A DNA stretch of 64,000 bases from Arthrobacter agilis (GTDB taxonomy: Bacteria > Actinomycetota > Actinomycetes > Actinomycetales > Micrococcaceae). Of the stretch, positions 51,940-60,346 are shown one piece after another (position 1 is the first letter of the stretch; the number at the start of each line of letters is the position of its first letter). The position numbers were made by a program, and so were the translations under genes. The stretch covers positions 248,001 to 312,000 of the forward strand of contig NZ_JAUSXO010000001.1 in the NCBI RefSeq assembly GCF_030816075.1. Direction: 5' to 3'. Below the pieces are notes generated by a model. That model did no database searches and was not told the origin of the DNA. It worked only from the letters and a program-made list of their open reading frames with translations.

Positions 51940-53622
51940 TCAGGCTTCCTGGTCGGAGGGGTACGGGGTGGCAGGGACGGGGACGGCCGTCCGGGAGTCG
52001 AGGAACGCACCGCCGAAGACGCACTCGCCGCCGATGACGGTGGCGAGGACCTCGATGGCGCCGATGCGCTCCGGTGCTACGGAGGCGGGGTGGTCGGAGA
52101 GGACGACGAAGTCGGCGAGCTTGCCGGGTTCGAGGGTGCCGCGGCGCTGTTCGTCACCGGCGGCCCATGCCGCGTCGACGGTGTAGGCACGGAGGGCCGC
52201 CTCTGCGTCGACACGTTCGTCGGGGCCGAGGACGGCGCCCGCGGAGGTGAGGCGCTGGACCATGGACTGCATGCCGAGCAGGGGAGCGCCGCTGGCGACG
52301 GGGCGGTCCGAGCTGCCGGGTACCCGTACGCCGGAGGCGAGGAACGAGCGGTGGCGGTACAGCCAGGGTTCGCGCTCGGCGCCGATGGCCGCGGCCAGGG
52401 TGTCGCCCACCTCGTACAGGAAGTGCGGCTGCGGGACGGGGGTGACACCGAGCTCCGCGAACCGGGCCAGCTGGTCGGGGCGCACCATGCCGGCGTGCTC
52501 GATCCGGTGGCGGGCCTCGGGCCGGGGCAGTTCCTGCTGCGCCGCCGCGAACGCGTCGAGGGCGACGTCGACGGCGGAGTCCCCGATGGCGTGCGCCGCG
52601 ACGGTCCAGCCCGAGCGGTGCGCCGCGATGATCCGGCGGGTCAGCTCCTCGATCGAGAGCTGGAACGCACCCGTGCCATGGGCGTGGTCGCAGAACGGCT
52701 CGGTCACGGCCGCGGTGCGCCCGATCAGCGATCCGTCCACGAAGATCTTCATCGCGCCGACCCGGACGGCGTCGTCGCCGAAGCCCGTGGAGATCCCGAG
52801 GTCCAGGCCGAAGTCGATGCCGTCGTCGTCGTGCGAGGTGACCGGATGCAGGGCGTCGCTGGCCACCATGAGCTGCACGCGCGTCCTGAGGCCACCCTGC
52901 CGGCGGGCGAGCGTGTAGGCGGTGAGTTCGACGGGGCTGCGCCCGATCCACCCGCCGCCGATGCCGGCCTCCACGACGTGCGTCAGGCCCTCCGAGGCGT
53001 AGACCTCGCTGGCCGCGCCGATCGCGGCGGCCAGATCCGCCACGGGGTAGGGCACCACGAGGGCGGTCACGAGCTTCTGGGCCTGCTCCTCCAGCAGTCC
53101 GGTGGGTCCGTCGGCGTCCTCCACGATCTTCCCGCCCTCCGGTGTCTCCACCGATCCGTCGAGGACGCCGGCAAGATCGAGGACGGCCGAGTTCACGGTG
53201 CACATGTGGCCGGACCGGTGCTTGAGCCATACCGGGCGGCCCGGGGCGGCGGCGTCCAGCTGGGCGCGGTGCGGGTGCTCGCCGAGCACTGTGTCGTCGT
53301 AGCCGGAACCCACGAGCCACTGGCCGTCGTCGAGCGTCGCGGCGAAGCCCTCCACCGCTGCATACAGCTCGTCGGAGGTGCGGCAGCCGCTGAGGTCCAA
53401 CTCGCCGAGCGACTGGCCGAACCAGGCCATGTGATTGTGAGAATCTCCAAAACCGGGCACGACGACGGCCTGGTCGGCGTCGATCGTCCGGCGTGCCGGG
53501 AGGTCGGCGATGTCGTCGTCGAATCCGACGATGGTGCCGTGGAGGATGCCCATCGAGTGGGCGGTGGGCCTGTCCTCGTTCAGCGTGAAGAGTCTGGCGT
53601 TCGTGATCGTGAGATCGAGCAT
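51940..53622 (-). CDS. Second YtcJ-like amidohydrolase
   Basis: The 560-aa protein has VVVPGFGDSHNHMAWFGQSL near residue 56 (HxH), VDGSLIGRTAAV near 300, AAHAIGDSAVDVAL near 345, HRIEHAGMV near 380 and GSDRPVASGAPL near 438. It follows the same scheme as the enzyme at 46334 but is only distantly similar. It should act on an amide or exocyclic C-N bond. It is the first gene of the minus-strand unit, two bases before the MFS start, and faces the PucR gene. Start ATG 53622 is after a leading stretch that lacks homology. Confidence 0.88.
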   Translation of the reverse strand: MLDLTITNARLFTLNEDRPTAHSMGILHGTIVGFDDDIADLPARRTIDADQAVVVPGFGDSHNHMAWFGQSLGELDLSGCRTSDELYAAVEGFAATLDDGQWLVGSGYDDTVLGEHPHRAQLDAAAPGRPVWLKHRSGHMCTVNSAVLDLAGVLDGSVETPEGGKIVEDADGPTGLLEEQAQKLVTALVVPYPVADLAAAIGAASEVYASEGLTHVVEAGIGGGWIGRSPVELTAYTLARRQGGLRTRVQLMVASDALHPVTSHDDDGIDFGLDLGISTGFGDDAVRVGAMKIFVDGSLIGRTAAVTEPFCDHAHGTGAFQLSIEELTRRIIAAHRSGWTVAAHAIGDSAVDVALDAFAAAQQELPRPEARHRIEHAGMVRPDQLARFAELGVTPVPQPHFLYEVGDTLAAAIGAEREPWLYRHRSFLASGVRVPGSSDRPVASGAPLLGMQSMVQRLTSAGAVLGPDERVDAEAALRAYTVDAAWAAGDEQRRGTLEPGKLADFVVLSDHPASVAPERIGAIEVLATVIGGECVFGGAFLDSRTAVPVPATPYPSDQEA

Positions 53623-53723
53623 GGCTGTCCTGGGAGGTGGAGAGGCGGTGGTGATGCCGATTCCTACCAGTGTGGTCCCCGTCACCTGCGCCCACAATGG
53701 AGGGATGGCACCGCCTCCCGCCG

Positions 53724-53729
53724 TAAAAT
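53724..53729 (+). promoter_or_regulatory. -10 box of a leaderless promoter for the PucR-like regulator
   Basis: TAAAAT, six bases (GGGCGT), then ATG; no Shine-Dalgarno is present. Confidence 0.5.
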
Positions 53730-53735
53730 GGGCGT

Positions 53736-54938
53736 ATGCCCAAGGAGATCGAACCGCCGCTCCGCGAACCGTCCAGATCGGTGCTCTCCGACGTCGTCAC
53801 CCGCTGCCTCGCGGACATCGACGGCATCGCCGAGCGGTTCCTCATCGATGTGCAGGACATCGAGGGCTATGCGGGCTCGCCGGTGCAGGACAAGGATCTG
53901 CGCGAGACGGCCGTCGCCTCGATGGAGCTGCTCCTGCGGATCGTGGGCGGCCTGCCCGTCCCCGACCGCCTCGCCGGGATCTCCGATGCCCTCGGTCATC
54001 GCCGCGCACATCAGGGGGTCCCCCTGGAATCCCTGCTGCAGGCCGTACGGATGGACTTCCGGATCCTCTGGACGGACATGCTCGCCCGGGTCCCGGCGGC
54101 ATCGCTGTCCGATTTCACGCAGGACGCCGTGCGTGTCTGGGAGGCCGTGGAGTTCCACACCACCCGCGTCCACGCCGGCTACATGGACGAACTGGCCTCG
54201 ATGGCCCACGAGAAGGAGCAGCAGCGGGCGTTCCTCCTGTCACGGCTGCTGTCCTCGGACGGGCGGGACGCACAGCTTCTCGGCCAGGCGGCGCGGGCGC
54301 TGGGGGTGGCGTCCTCGGGGGCCTTCGTCGTGGCCGTCGGCGTAGAGAGCGCACGGAAGGAATTCCGGGCAGGCGTCGCCCGCGCGCAGGCGGAGGAGTA
54401 CCTGCACGAGCGTGACGGTGCCCTGATCCTCATCCTCGAGGACCGGCGCCCGGCCTCCGGCAGGACGGGCACGGAGGTGCCGGTCTGGCTGACCAGGCTC
54501 AGGTGCTTCGTGGCACCCGTGGCGGAGTCCCTGGCGGAGGTCCCGAAGATGGTCCGTGTGGCGCTCGAGGCGGTGGCCGTCCTCGACCTGGCCGCGCCCG
54601 GGCACCAGACCATCCGCCAGGCCTGGGGTCCCGTGGCGGCGGAGCGGCTGGGAGAGTTCGGCGAGGTGCTCGGGGACGCGGTGCTTGCACCCCTGGCCGG
54701 CATCCCGGTCGCGGAGTCGGACCGCCTCGTCGAGACGGTCCTCGCCTACGTGCAGACCGGATCGGTGTCGCGGGCGGCGCAGCAGCTGTACTGCCACCGC
54801 AACACGGTGCTCAACCGGCTGGCACGCGTGCACCAGCTCACCGGGTACGACCCGGCCGTCCCCACCGATGCCGCCACCCTGCTGGCGGCCCTGAACTGCC
54901 GCTCGCGCCGGCAGCCGGGTGAGCTGTTCGGCCGGTGA
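53736..54938 (+). CDS. PucR-family transcriptional regulator
   Basis: The 400-aa protein has a helical N-terminal domain (RETAVASMELLLRIVGG near residue 60) and a C-terminal PucR-type HTH, VETVLAYVQTGSVSRAAQQLYCHRNTVLNRLARV near 345. Family members answer to purines, amino acids or amides and control nearby catabolic genes. Being divergent from the amidohydrolase-MFS-deacylase unit 113 bp away, it probably controls it. An inverted pair AGGCGGTG (53643) / CACCGCCT (53709) lies in that gap as a possible operator. Confidence 0.88.
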   Translation: MPKEIEPPLREPSRSVLSDVVTRCLADIDGIAERFLIDVQDIEGYAGSPVQDKDLRETAVASMELLLRIVGGLPVPDRLAGISDALGHRRAHQGVPLESLLQAVRMDFRILWTDMLARVPAASLSDFTQDAVRVWEAVEFHTTRVHAGYMDELASMAHEKEQQRAFLLSRLLSSDGRDAQLLGQAARALGVASSGAFVVAVGVESARKEFRAGVARAQAEEYLHERDGALILILEDRRPASGRTGTEVPVWLTRLRCFVAPVAESLAEVPKMVRVALEAVAVLDLAAPGHQTIRQAWGPVAAERLGEFGEVLGDAVLAPLAGIPVAESDRLVETVLAYVQTGSVSRAAQQLYCHRNTVLNRLARVHQLTGYDPAVPTDAATLLAALNCRSRRQPGELFGR

Positions 54939-54990
54939 CAGCTTCGCCGGCGTCGTTCCTCCCGCGGCTGGCCGTGGCGTCGACGATGGG

Positions 54991-56025
54991 TCAGGCCCGC
55001 AGGGCGGGAGTGGTTGCCCGCACCACGAGTTCCGGCGGCAGCAGAATGTCCTGCGTGGCTTCGCCCCGGAGGGTCCTCAGCAGGGTCTGCACACTCAGGG
55101 TCCCCATCGCCACGAGATCGCTCCGCACGGACGTGAGGGGAACGGGAAGCGTGGCAGCCAGGTCGAGATCGTTGTAGCCGATGAGCGCCACATCCTCGCC
55201 GACCCGCTTCCCGGCGTCGCGGATGGCCCCCATCGCCCCGAGGGCGAGGAGGTCGTGGACGGCGAAGATGGCGGTGGGTGGGTCCGGCAGCCGCAGGAGC
55301 TGGTGTCCCGCTTCCAGCCCTGAGGGCGTGCTGAACGTCGACTGCACGACGGAGGAATCGGGCAGGGGGTAGCCGGCGGCTTCGAAGACCCTGCGGAAAC
55401 CGAGCGTGCGCTCGCGGCCCGTACTCGCCAGCTGGTCTCCCGCGATCACGCCGACCCGGCGGTGCCCGAGGGCGAGGAGGTGCTCGGCGGCGAGCTGCCC
55501 GCCACGGTAGTCGTCCGTGGTGACGGACAGGTGCCCCTCGAGCTTGCGCATGACGAGCACGTAGGGGACGCCGCGGGCCCGGAGTTCGTGCGCGGCGGTG
55601 TCCCCGCTGTGTGAATCACCGATGATGACGCCGTCGATCCGCCGCGAGAGCATCGCGTCCAGGCGCATCCGGCGGTGCTCGGGGTCGTCCAGGGTGTTGG
55701 CGACGACGGTTCCGTAGCCGGCGGCGCTGGCCTCAGCGTCGATGCTCTCGTAGATCGAGGCGAGCACGAGGTCGGTGAGGCGTGGCACGAGGACGCCGAT
55801 CAGGCGGGACGACCCCGTCCTGAGGCCCGCCGCACCGACATCGCGCCGGTACCCGAGGACGGCCGCGAGCTCGCGCACGCGCCGCACGGTGTCGGCGCCG
55901 ATGCCGGCGGGGTTCTCGCTCAGGGCCCGCGATGCCGTGGAGACATGCACCTGCGCATGGCGTGCGACGGTCGCGAGGGTCACGGGGCGTGCCCGCGCCG
56001 GCTGCCCGCTGGGATCTTCCTTCAT
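54991..56025 (-). CDS. LacI-family transcriptional regulator
   Basis: The 344-aa protein has the LacI HTH near residue 15 (VTLATVARHAQVHVSTASRAL) and hinge (VRELAAVLGYRRD), then the periplasmic-binding-like core: LIGVLVPRLTDLVLASIYES, RRIDGVIIGDSH and GLAAEHLLALGHRRV-type text. It is divergent from the M20 operon at 56211, and a LacI-type operator lies at that operon's start. It likely represses that operon until an effector appears; a sugar or amide compound is plausible. Confidence 0.9.
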   Translation of the reverse strand: MKEDPSGQPARARPVTLATVARHAQVHVSTASRALSENPAGIGADTVRRVRELAAVLGYRRDVGAAGLRTGSSRLIGVLVPRLTDLVLASIYESIDAEASAAGYGTVVANTLDDPEHRRMRLDAMLSRRIDGVIIGDSHSGDTAAHELRARGVPYVLVMRKLEGHLSVTTDDYRGGQLAAEHLLALGHRRVGVIAGDQLASTGRERTLGFRRVFEAAGYPLPDSSVVQSTFSTPSGLEAGHQLLRLPDPPTAIFAVHDLLALGAMGAIRDAGKRVGEDVALIGYNDLDLAATLPVPLTSVRSDLVAMGTLSVQTLLRTLRGEATQDILLPPELVVRATTPALRA

Positions 56026-56143
56026 CGCCCTGAGTCTAGGGCTCCTGCGGCGTCGCGTACCGCGCGTCGCCGCCCGTTTCGCAAAGGTTTGCGCCGGGCG
56101 GGAGGCGGAAAGGGTGGGGTGAAGGGTTCACCTCACGGAAACA

Positions 56144-56172
56144 TTGACGAAACCCGCCGCCTGTAGTGTGAT
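56144..56172 (+). promoter_or_regulatory. Promoter of the hydrolase-transporter operon
   Basis: TTGACG (56144-56149), 17-base spacer and TGTGAT (56167-56172). The predicted transcript would start near 56179, about 30 bases before the first ATG. Confidence 0.5.
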
Positions 56173-56184
56173 GAGCACCACACT
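56165..56184 (+). promoter_or_regulatory. Inverted repeat over the -10/start site
   Basis: AGTGTG (56165-56170) and CACACT (56179-56184) pair around eight bases, over the -10 and transcript start; a second regulator may bind here. Confidence 0.4.
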
Positions 56185-56210
56185 TTCCCTGCAGACCCCT
56201 CTGTAGCGGG

Positions 56211-57509
56211 ATGCGCAAACGATTGCACGAAGGACTGATTCTTCTGTCCCAGACGATCTCTCTCGAGACCTCCGATCGGCTCGGTTCCGGAGTCGCCGAG
56301 CTCTCCGCCTTCCGCGCCGATGACCGGCCGGGCTGGACCCGGGAGGTGTTCAGCGAGCCGTACCGGGCGTCGCGGGACTGGACCGCGGCCCGCATGCGCG
56401 AAGCAGGGCTCGAGGTCCACGTGGACGCCGCCGGCAACATCGTGGGGCGGCTGGCGGGCCGCGTGCCGTCCGCTCCGGCGCTCGTCACCGGATCGCACAC
56501 CGACACGGTGGACGGCGGCGGGCGATTCGACGGCATCGTCGGCGTCCTCGGGTCGATCGAGGCCGCCCGGCTGCTGCAGGACTCCGGGAGGCAGCTCGAG
56601 CGGGACCTGCTGGTGGTCGACTTCCTCGGGGAGGAATCGAACGTCTTCGGCCTCAGTTGCCTCGGGAGCCGGTCCGCGGCGCAGGAGATGACGCGCGAGG
56701 ATCTCGAACGGCGCGACTACCGCGGCGTGAGCCTCGGCCAGGCCTACACGGACTTCGGTCTCGACCCCTCCCGGCTCTCGGACGTGCCGTGGGCGAAGGA
56801 CCCCCTGCACGCCTTCGTCGAACTGCACATCGAGCAGGGCCCCACCCTCGAGAAGCGGGGGCTGCCCCTGGGCATCGTCACCGCCATCACCGGGATCGAG
56901 CGCTTCATCGCCACCTTCGCCGGGTCCGCCGGCCATGCGGGAACCACCTCGATGGAGGACCGCCGCGACGCCATGGTCGCCGCCGCCGAAGCCGTCCTGG
57001 CAGTGCGCGCCGAGGGGTGCGGCGCGCCCACCCACGGCGTCGCGACATCGACCCGCGTGGAGTCGGAATCTCGGTCACCGAACGTGGTGCCCTCCCTCGT
57101 CCGCATGTACAGCGAGGTGCGCAGTGTCGACTCCTCCTGGCTGTCCGGGGTCAAGGGCCGGCTCACCGCGGACATCGCCGCGAAGGCGGCCGATCTCGGC
57201 GTCGACGTCGGCTTCGAGTGGTCCACGGACAACACGGTGGTGCAGGCGGACCGGGGTGTGCAGGACGTGGCGGGCGCGGCCGCCGACGCCCTCGGACTCC
57301 CGTGGATGCCGATCCCCAGCGGGGCCACGCACGACGCCGTGCACATGGCCTCCCTCGCACCCATGGGCATGATCTTCATCCCATCGAAGAACGGCAAGAG
57401 CCATTGCCCCGAGGAGTTCAGCAGTACCGACGACATCGCCGTGGGCGTGCACGCGCTCGTGGCGACCCTCCGACACCTCGACGGTGCCGACACACACACG
57501 TCCGCCTGA
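56211..57509 (+). CDS. AllC/HyuC-like M20 amidohydrolase
   Basis: The 432-aa protein shares the family frame: ALVTGSHTDTVDGGGRFDG near residue 90, VVDFLGEESNVFG near 138, ELHIEQGPTLEKRG near 205, and KSHCPEEFSSTDDI near 405. It should cleave an N-carbamoyl or ureido amide. The LacI-type operator overlaps its first codons, so either ATG 56211 is correct and the operator lies in the coding region, or translation starts later. No ATG or GTG is available soon after; TTG 56223 is the nearest. It is the first gene of a five-gene operon. Confidence 0.82.
   Translation: MRKRLHEGLILLSQTISLETSDRLGSGVAELSAFRADDRPGWTREVFSEPYRASRDWTAARMREAGLEVHVDAAGNIVGRLAGRVPSAPALVTGSHTDTVDGGGRFDGIVGVLGSIEAARLLQDSGRQLERDLLVVDFLGEESNVFGLSCLGSRSAAQEMTREDLERRDYRGVSLGQAYTDFGLDPSRLSDVPWAKDPLHAFVELHIEQGPTLEKRGLPLGIVTAITGIERFIATFAGSAGHAGTTSMEDRRDAMVAAAEAVLAVRAEGCGAPTHGVATSTRVESESRSPNVVPSLVRMYSEVRSVDSSWLSGVKGRLTADIAAKAADLGVDVGFEWSTDNTVVQADRGVQDVAGAAADALGLPWMPIPSGATHDAVHMASLAPMGMIFIPSKNGKSHCPEEFSSTDDIAVGVHALVATLRHLDGADTHTSA
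56214..56227 (+). promoter_or_regulatory. LacI-type operator
   Basis: GCAAACGATTGC (56215-56226) fits the GCAAnCGnTTGC half-site pattern of LacI/GalR operators and lies inside the first codons of the hydrolase frame. The divergent LacI gene is the likely binder. Confidence 0.65.
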
Positions 57510-57567
57510 CCACCCGCCTGACCATCTGCCCGCCCGACTTCCGCCCGCCCTGCCGACTGGAGCTCCC

Positions 57568-58323
57568 ATGGAAACCGCACCGACTCCCGAGGGACTGTCC
57601 ACGGACATCCTTGCGATCGCCAACCTGCCCGTCCTCTGGATCCTCGCCATCGGCGTCTTCGGCGCCATCATCGTGCAGTCCCTCATCTACATGAAGGCCG
57701 CCAGGAAAGCGGGCCCCGCGGCGGACATCTCCGCGGAGGAACTGCGGACGTCCTTCCGGGCGGGAGCCATCGCGGCGATCGGCCCATCGCTGGCCGTGGT
57801 GCTCGTCAGCATCGCCCTCCTCACACTGTTCGGCACGCCGGCCGTCCTCGTGCGGATCGGCCTCGTCGGCTCCGCAGCCACCGAGTCGGCGTCCGCGAGC
57901 CTCGCCGCGGGCACCATGGGTGCCACCCTCGGCGGCGCCGACTACACGCAGGCGGTGTTCGTGGTCGCCTTCATGGCCATGAGCCTCTCCGGCGCCGGTT
58001 GGATGCTCGCGACGCTCGTGCTGACGCCGGTGCTGCGCAGGGGGGATACCAAGCTCCGCCGCGTCAACCCCGCCCTGATGGCCATCGTGCCTGCCGCCGC
58101 CCTGATCGGGGCCTTCGCGAGCCTCGGCATCGCCGAACTCGGCAAGACACCCGTCCACATCCTCTCCGTCATCGTCTCGGCCGTGACGATGGGCGTGTGC
58201 ATCCTCCTCGCGAACAGGACCTCCGCGACCTGGCTGAGGGAGTGGGGCCTCGGCATCTCGATCATCGTCGGACTGTTCGCCGCCTACATCGCCCACACCT
58301 CCGGCATGGCTCCCACCGCCTAG
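57568..58323 (+). CDS. DUF5058 membrane protein (first part of a paired transporter)
   Basis: The 251-aa protein has six to seven hydrophobic segments, for example LPVLWILAIGVFGAIIVQSL near residue 20, and the DUF5058-type VGSAATESASASLAAGTMG stretch near 110. DUF5058 proteins are found with a small membrane partner and a hydrolase; together they probably form an uptake system. GGAG stands just before ATG 57568. It is followed at once by the partner at 58351. Confidence 0.75.
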   Translation: METAPTPEGLSTDILAIANLPVLWILAIGVFGAIIVQSLIYMKAARKAGPAADISAEELRTSFRAGAIAAIGPSLAVVLVSIALLTLFGTPAVLVRIGLVGSAATESASASLAAGTMGATLGGADYTQAVFVVAFMAMSLSGAGWMLATLVLTPVLRRGDTKLRRVNPALMAIVPAAALIGAFASLGIAELGKTPVHILSVIVSAVTMGVCILLANRTSATWLREWGLGISIIVGLFAAYIAHTSGMAPTA

Positions 58324-58350
58324 GCAGTACCTCACCCGAAAGGAACCACC

Positions 58351-59079
58351 ATGTCTGCTGCAGATACTGCCGTCACCCCCTCCGCCTCACTCGCCGAGTT
58401 CGACCGCACCACCTCCCGCTGGGGCCAGCTCACCATGGGCGCCGCGCTCCTGTTCTCCCTCGCCGCCCCGCTCTACCTCGTGCTGTCCACCGACCTGGGT
58501 ATCACCGGCGGGATGATCTGGACGGCCTATCTCGCCGTCGCCGCCGCGTTCTTCGTGCTCTGGTTCGTGGAGCCCATCACCTACTACCCGGTGCTCGGCC
58601 CGGCCGCGATGTACCAGGCGTTCATGATCGGCAACATCGCCAACAAGCTCCTGCCCTCGGCCCTCGTGGCACAGGCCGCCATCGGAGCAAAGGCCGGTAC
58701 CAAGCGCGGCGAGTTCGCGGCCCTCATGGCCATCTGCGGCGCGGCGATGGTCCACGTCGTCTCGATGCTCCTGTTCGTCGGGATCCTCGGGACCTGGCTG
58801 GTCAGCATCATCCCCACCGACATCGTCGACGTGGCCCGGCTCTACATCTTCCCGGCCATCATCGGCGGGGTGCTCGTCCAGCTCATCGTCACCATGAAGC
58901 AGCCCCGCGTCACAGTGATCGCCGTCGTCGTCGCCGTCGTGGTGCTCTTCGTCCTGGTGCCGGCAGTGCCCGCACTCGCCAAGCCGGCCACCGGCGTCGT
59001 CGTCCTGATCACCGCCGTCCTGGCCTGGTTCCTGCGCTCGCGCAAGGCGACCGCCACACCCACCACGCTCGTCAACTAG
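58351..59079 (+). CDS. Membrane protein partner of the DUF5058 protein
   Basis: The 242-aa protein has about six hydrophobic segments and no recognised catalytic motif. A conserved-looking core reads PITYYPVLGPAAMYQAFMIGN near residue 75, which suggests a substrate path, and EFAALMAICGAAMVH. Its position 28 bp after the DUF5058 gene and 32 bp before an M20 enzyme suits a two-subunit permease for that enzyme's substrate. AAAGGA precedes the ATG. Confidence 0.65.
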   Translation: MSAADTAVTPSASLAEFDRTTSRWGQLTMGAALLFSLAAPLYLVLSTDLGITGGMIWTAYLAVAAAFFVLWFVEPITYYPVLGPAAMYQAFMIGNIANKLLPSALVAQAAIGAKAGTKRGEFAALMAICGAAMVHVVSMLLFVGILGTWLVSIIPTDIVDVARLYIFPAIIGGVLVQLIVTMKQPRVTVIAVVVAVVVLFVLVPAVPALAKPATGVVVLITAVLAWFLRSRKATATPTTLVN

Positions 59080-59110
59080 GCTCCCAGACAGACCCGCCCG
59101 AAAGGACACC

Positions 59111-60346
59111 ATGACCATCGACACCGCCGTCTTCAACCTCTCCGACGCCGACACCACCGCGATGCACGAGCTGTACCGGCACCTCCACGCCCACCCGGAG
59201 CTCTCCATGCAGGAGACGCACACCGCCGCGTTCATCCTCGAGAAGCTGAACCACCTCGGGATGGAGACCTTCCTGTGCGGGGGGACCGGCGTCGTCGGGA
59301 TCCTGCGCAACGGCGACGGCCCGGTGGTCGGCTACCGGGCCGACACGGACGGACTGCCCATCGCGGAGGACACCGGCCTCGACTACGCGAGCACGGCGGC
59401 CGGCAACCTCGCCGACGGCACCGATGTCCCGGTGATGCACGGCTGCGGCCACGACACCCACATGACCGTGGGCCTGACCGCCGCCCAGCTGCTGGCCGAG
59501 AGCCGCGAGGCGTGGTCCGGCACCGTGGTGTTCATCTTCCAGCCCGGCGAGGAGACCGGCGAGGGCGCCGAGGCCATGGTGGAGGACGGACTGTGGGACA
59601 AGGCGCCGAAACCCGAGATCATCTACGGACAGCACGTCTGGCCGGGACTCGCCGGCACCGTGAACATCAGCAAGGGCACGGCCATGGCGATGGCGGACTC
59701 CTGGAAGGTGACCGTGCACGGCAAGCAGGCCCACGGGTCGCAGCCGGAGCAGTCGATCGACCCGATCGTGCTCGGTGCGCACATGATCGTGCGGATCCAG
59801 ACCATCGTGTCCCGCGAGGTGCATCCGATGAAGTCCGCCGTGGTCACCATCGGCACGTTCCACGGCGGGCTGAAGGAGAACATCATCCCGGCGTCGGCCG
59901 AATTCACGCTCAATGTACGCACCTTCGACGTCGACGTGCGCGAGCGCGTCCTCGGCTCGCTGCGGCGCATCATCAGCGCCGAGGCTGCTGCGTCGGGTGC
60001 ACCGGAACCGGTCATCGAGGAGATCACGAACTTCCCCCAGTGCTACAACGACCCTGCTTCGACGGAGGATCTGATGGCCGTGCTCGGCGAGGTGCTGGGC
60101 GAGGACGCCGTCATCGAGTCCCCGCCCGTGATGGGCAGCGAGGACTTCGGCCTCCTGGCCGAGGCCATCGGCGTGCCCAGCGTCTACTGGTTCTTTGGCG
60201 GGCACCCGCAGGAGCTGCTCGACGGCGACGACCCCGTCCCGGGCAACCACTCGCCGTACTTCGCGCCGGCGATCGAGCCGACGCTCTCCACGGGAGTGCG
60301 GGCGGCGATGACGGCTCTGCTGTCCAAGGTCGGGACCACCGCGTGA
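59111..60346 (+). CDS. M20D amidohydrolase (hippurate/IAA-amino-acid hydrolase-like)
   Basis: The 411-aa enzyme has HAHPELSMQETHTA near residue 27, RADTDGLPI near 78, VMHGCGHDTHMTVG near 108 (metal Cys and His), FQPGEETGEGA near 140 (catalytic Glu) and MGSEDFGLLAEA near 345. Such enzymes split N-acyl amino acids or aromatic amides. AAAGGA lies before the ATG, and the amidase start overlaps its stop as GTGA. Placed after the transporter pair, it should hydrolyse the imported compound. Confidence 0.9.
   Translation: MTIDTAVFNLSDADTTAMHELYRHLHAHPELSMQETHTAAFILEKLNHLGMETFLCGGTGVVGILRNGDGPVVGYRADTDGLPIAEDTGLDYASTAAGNLADGTDVPVMHGCGHDTHMTVGLTAAQLLAESREAWSGTVVFIFQPGEETGEGAEAMVEDGLWDKAPKPEIIYGQHVWPGLAGTVNISKGTAMAMADSWKVTVHGKQAHGSQPEQSIDPIVLGAHMIVRIQTIVSREVHPMKSAVVTIGTFHGGLKENIIPASAEFTLNVRTFDVDVRERVLGSLRRIISAEAAASGAPEPVIEEITNFPQCYNDPASTEDLMAVLGEVLGEDAVIESPPVMGSEDFGLLAEAIGVPSVYWFFGGHPQELLDGDDPVPGNHSPYFAPAIEPTLSTGVRAAMTALLSKVGTTA

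Noticed and set aside
52154-53860. 568-codon Arg-rich frame on the minus strand
   Set aside because: It is a shifted frame of the amidohydrolase gene, rich in Arg/Gly/Pro as expected for shadow frames in high-GC DNA.
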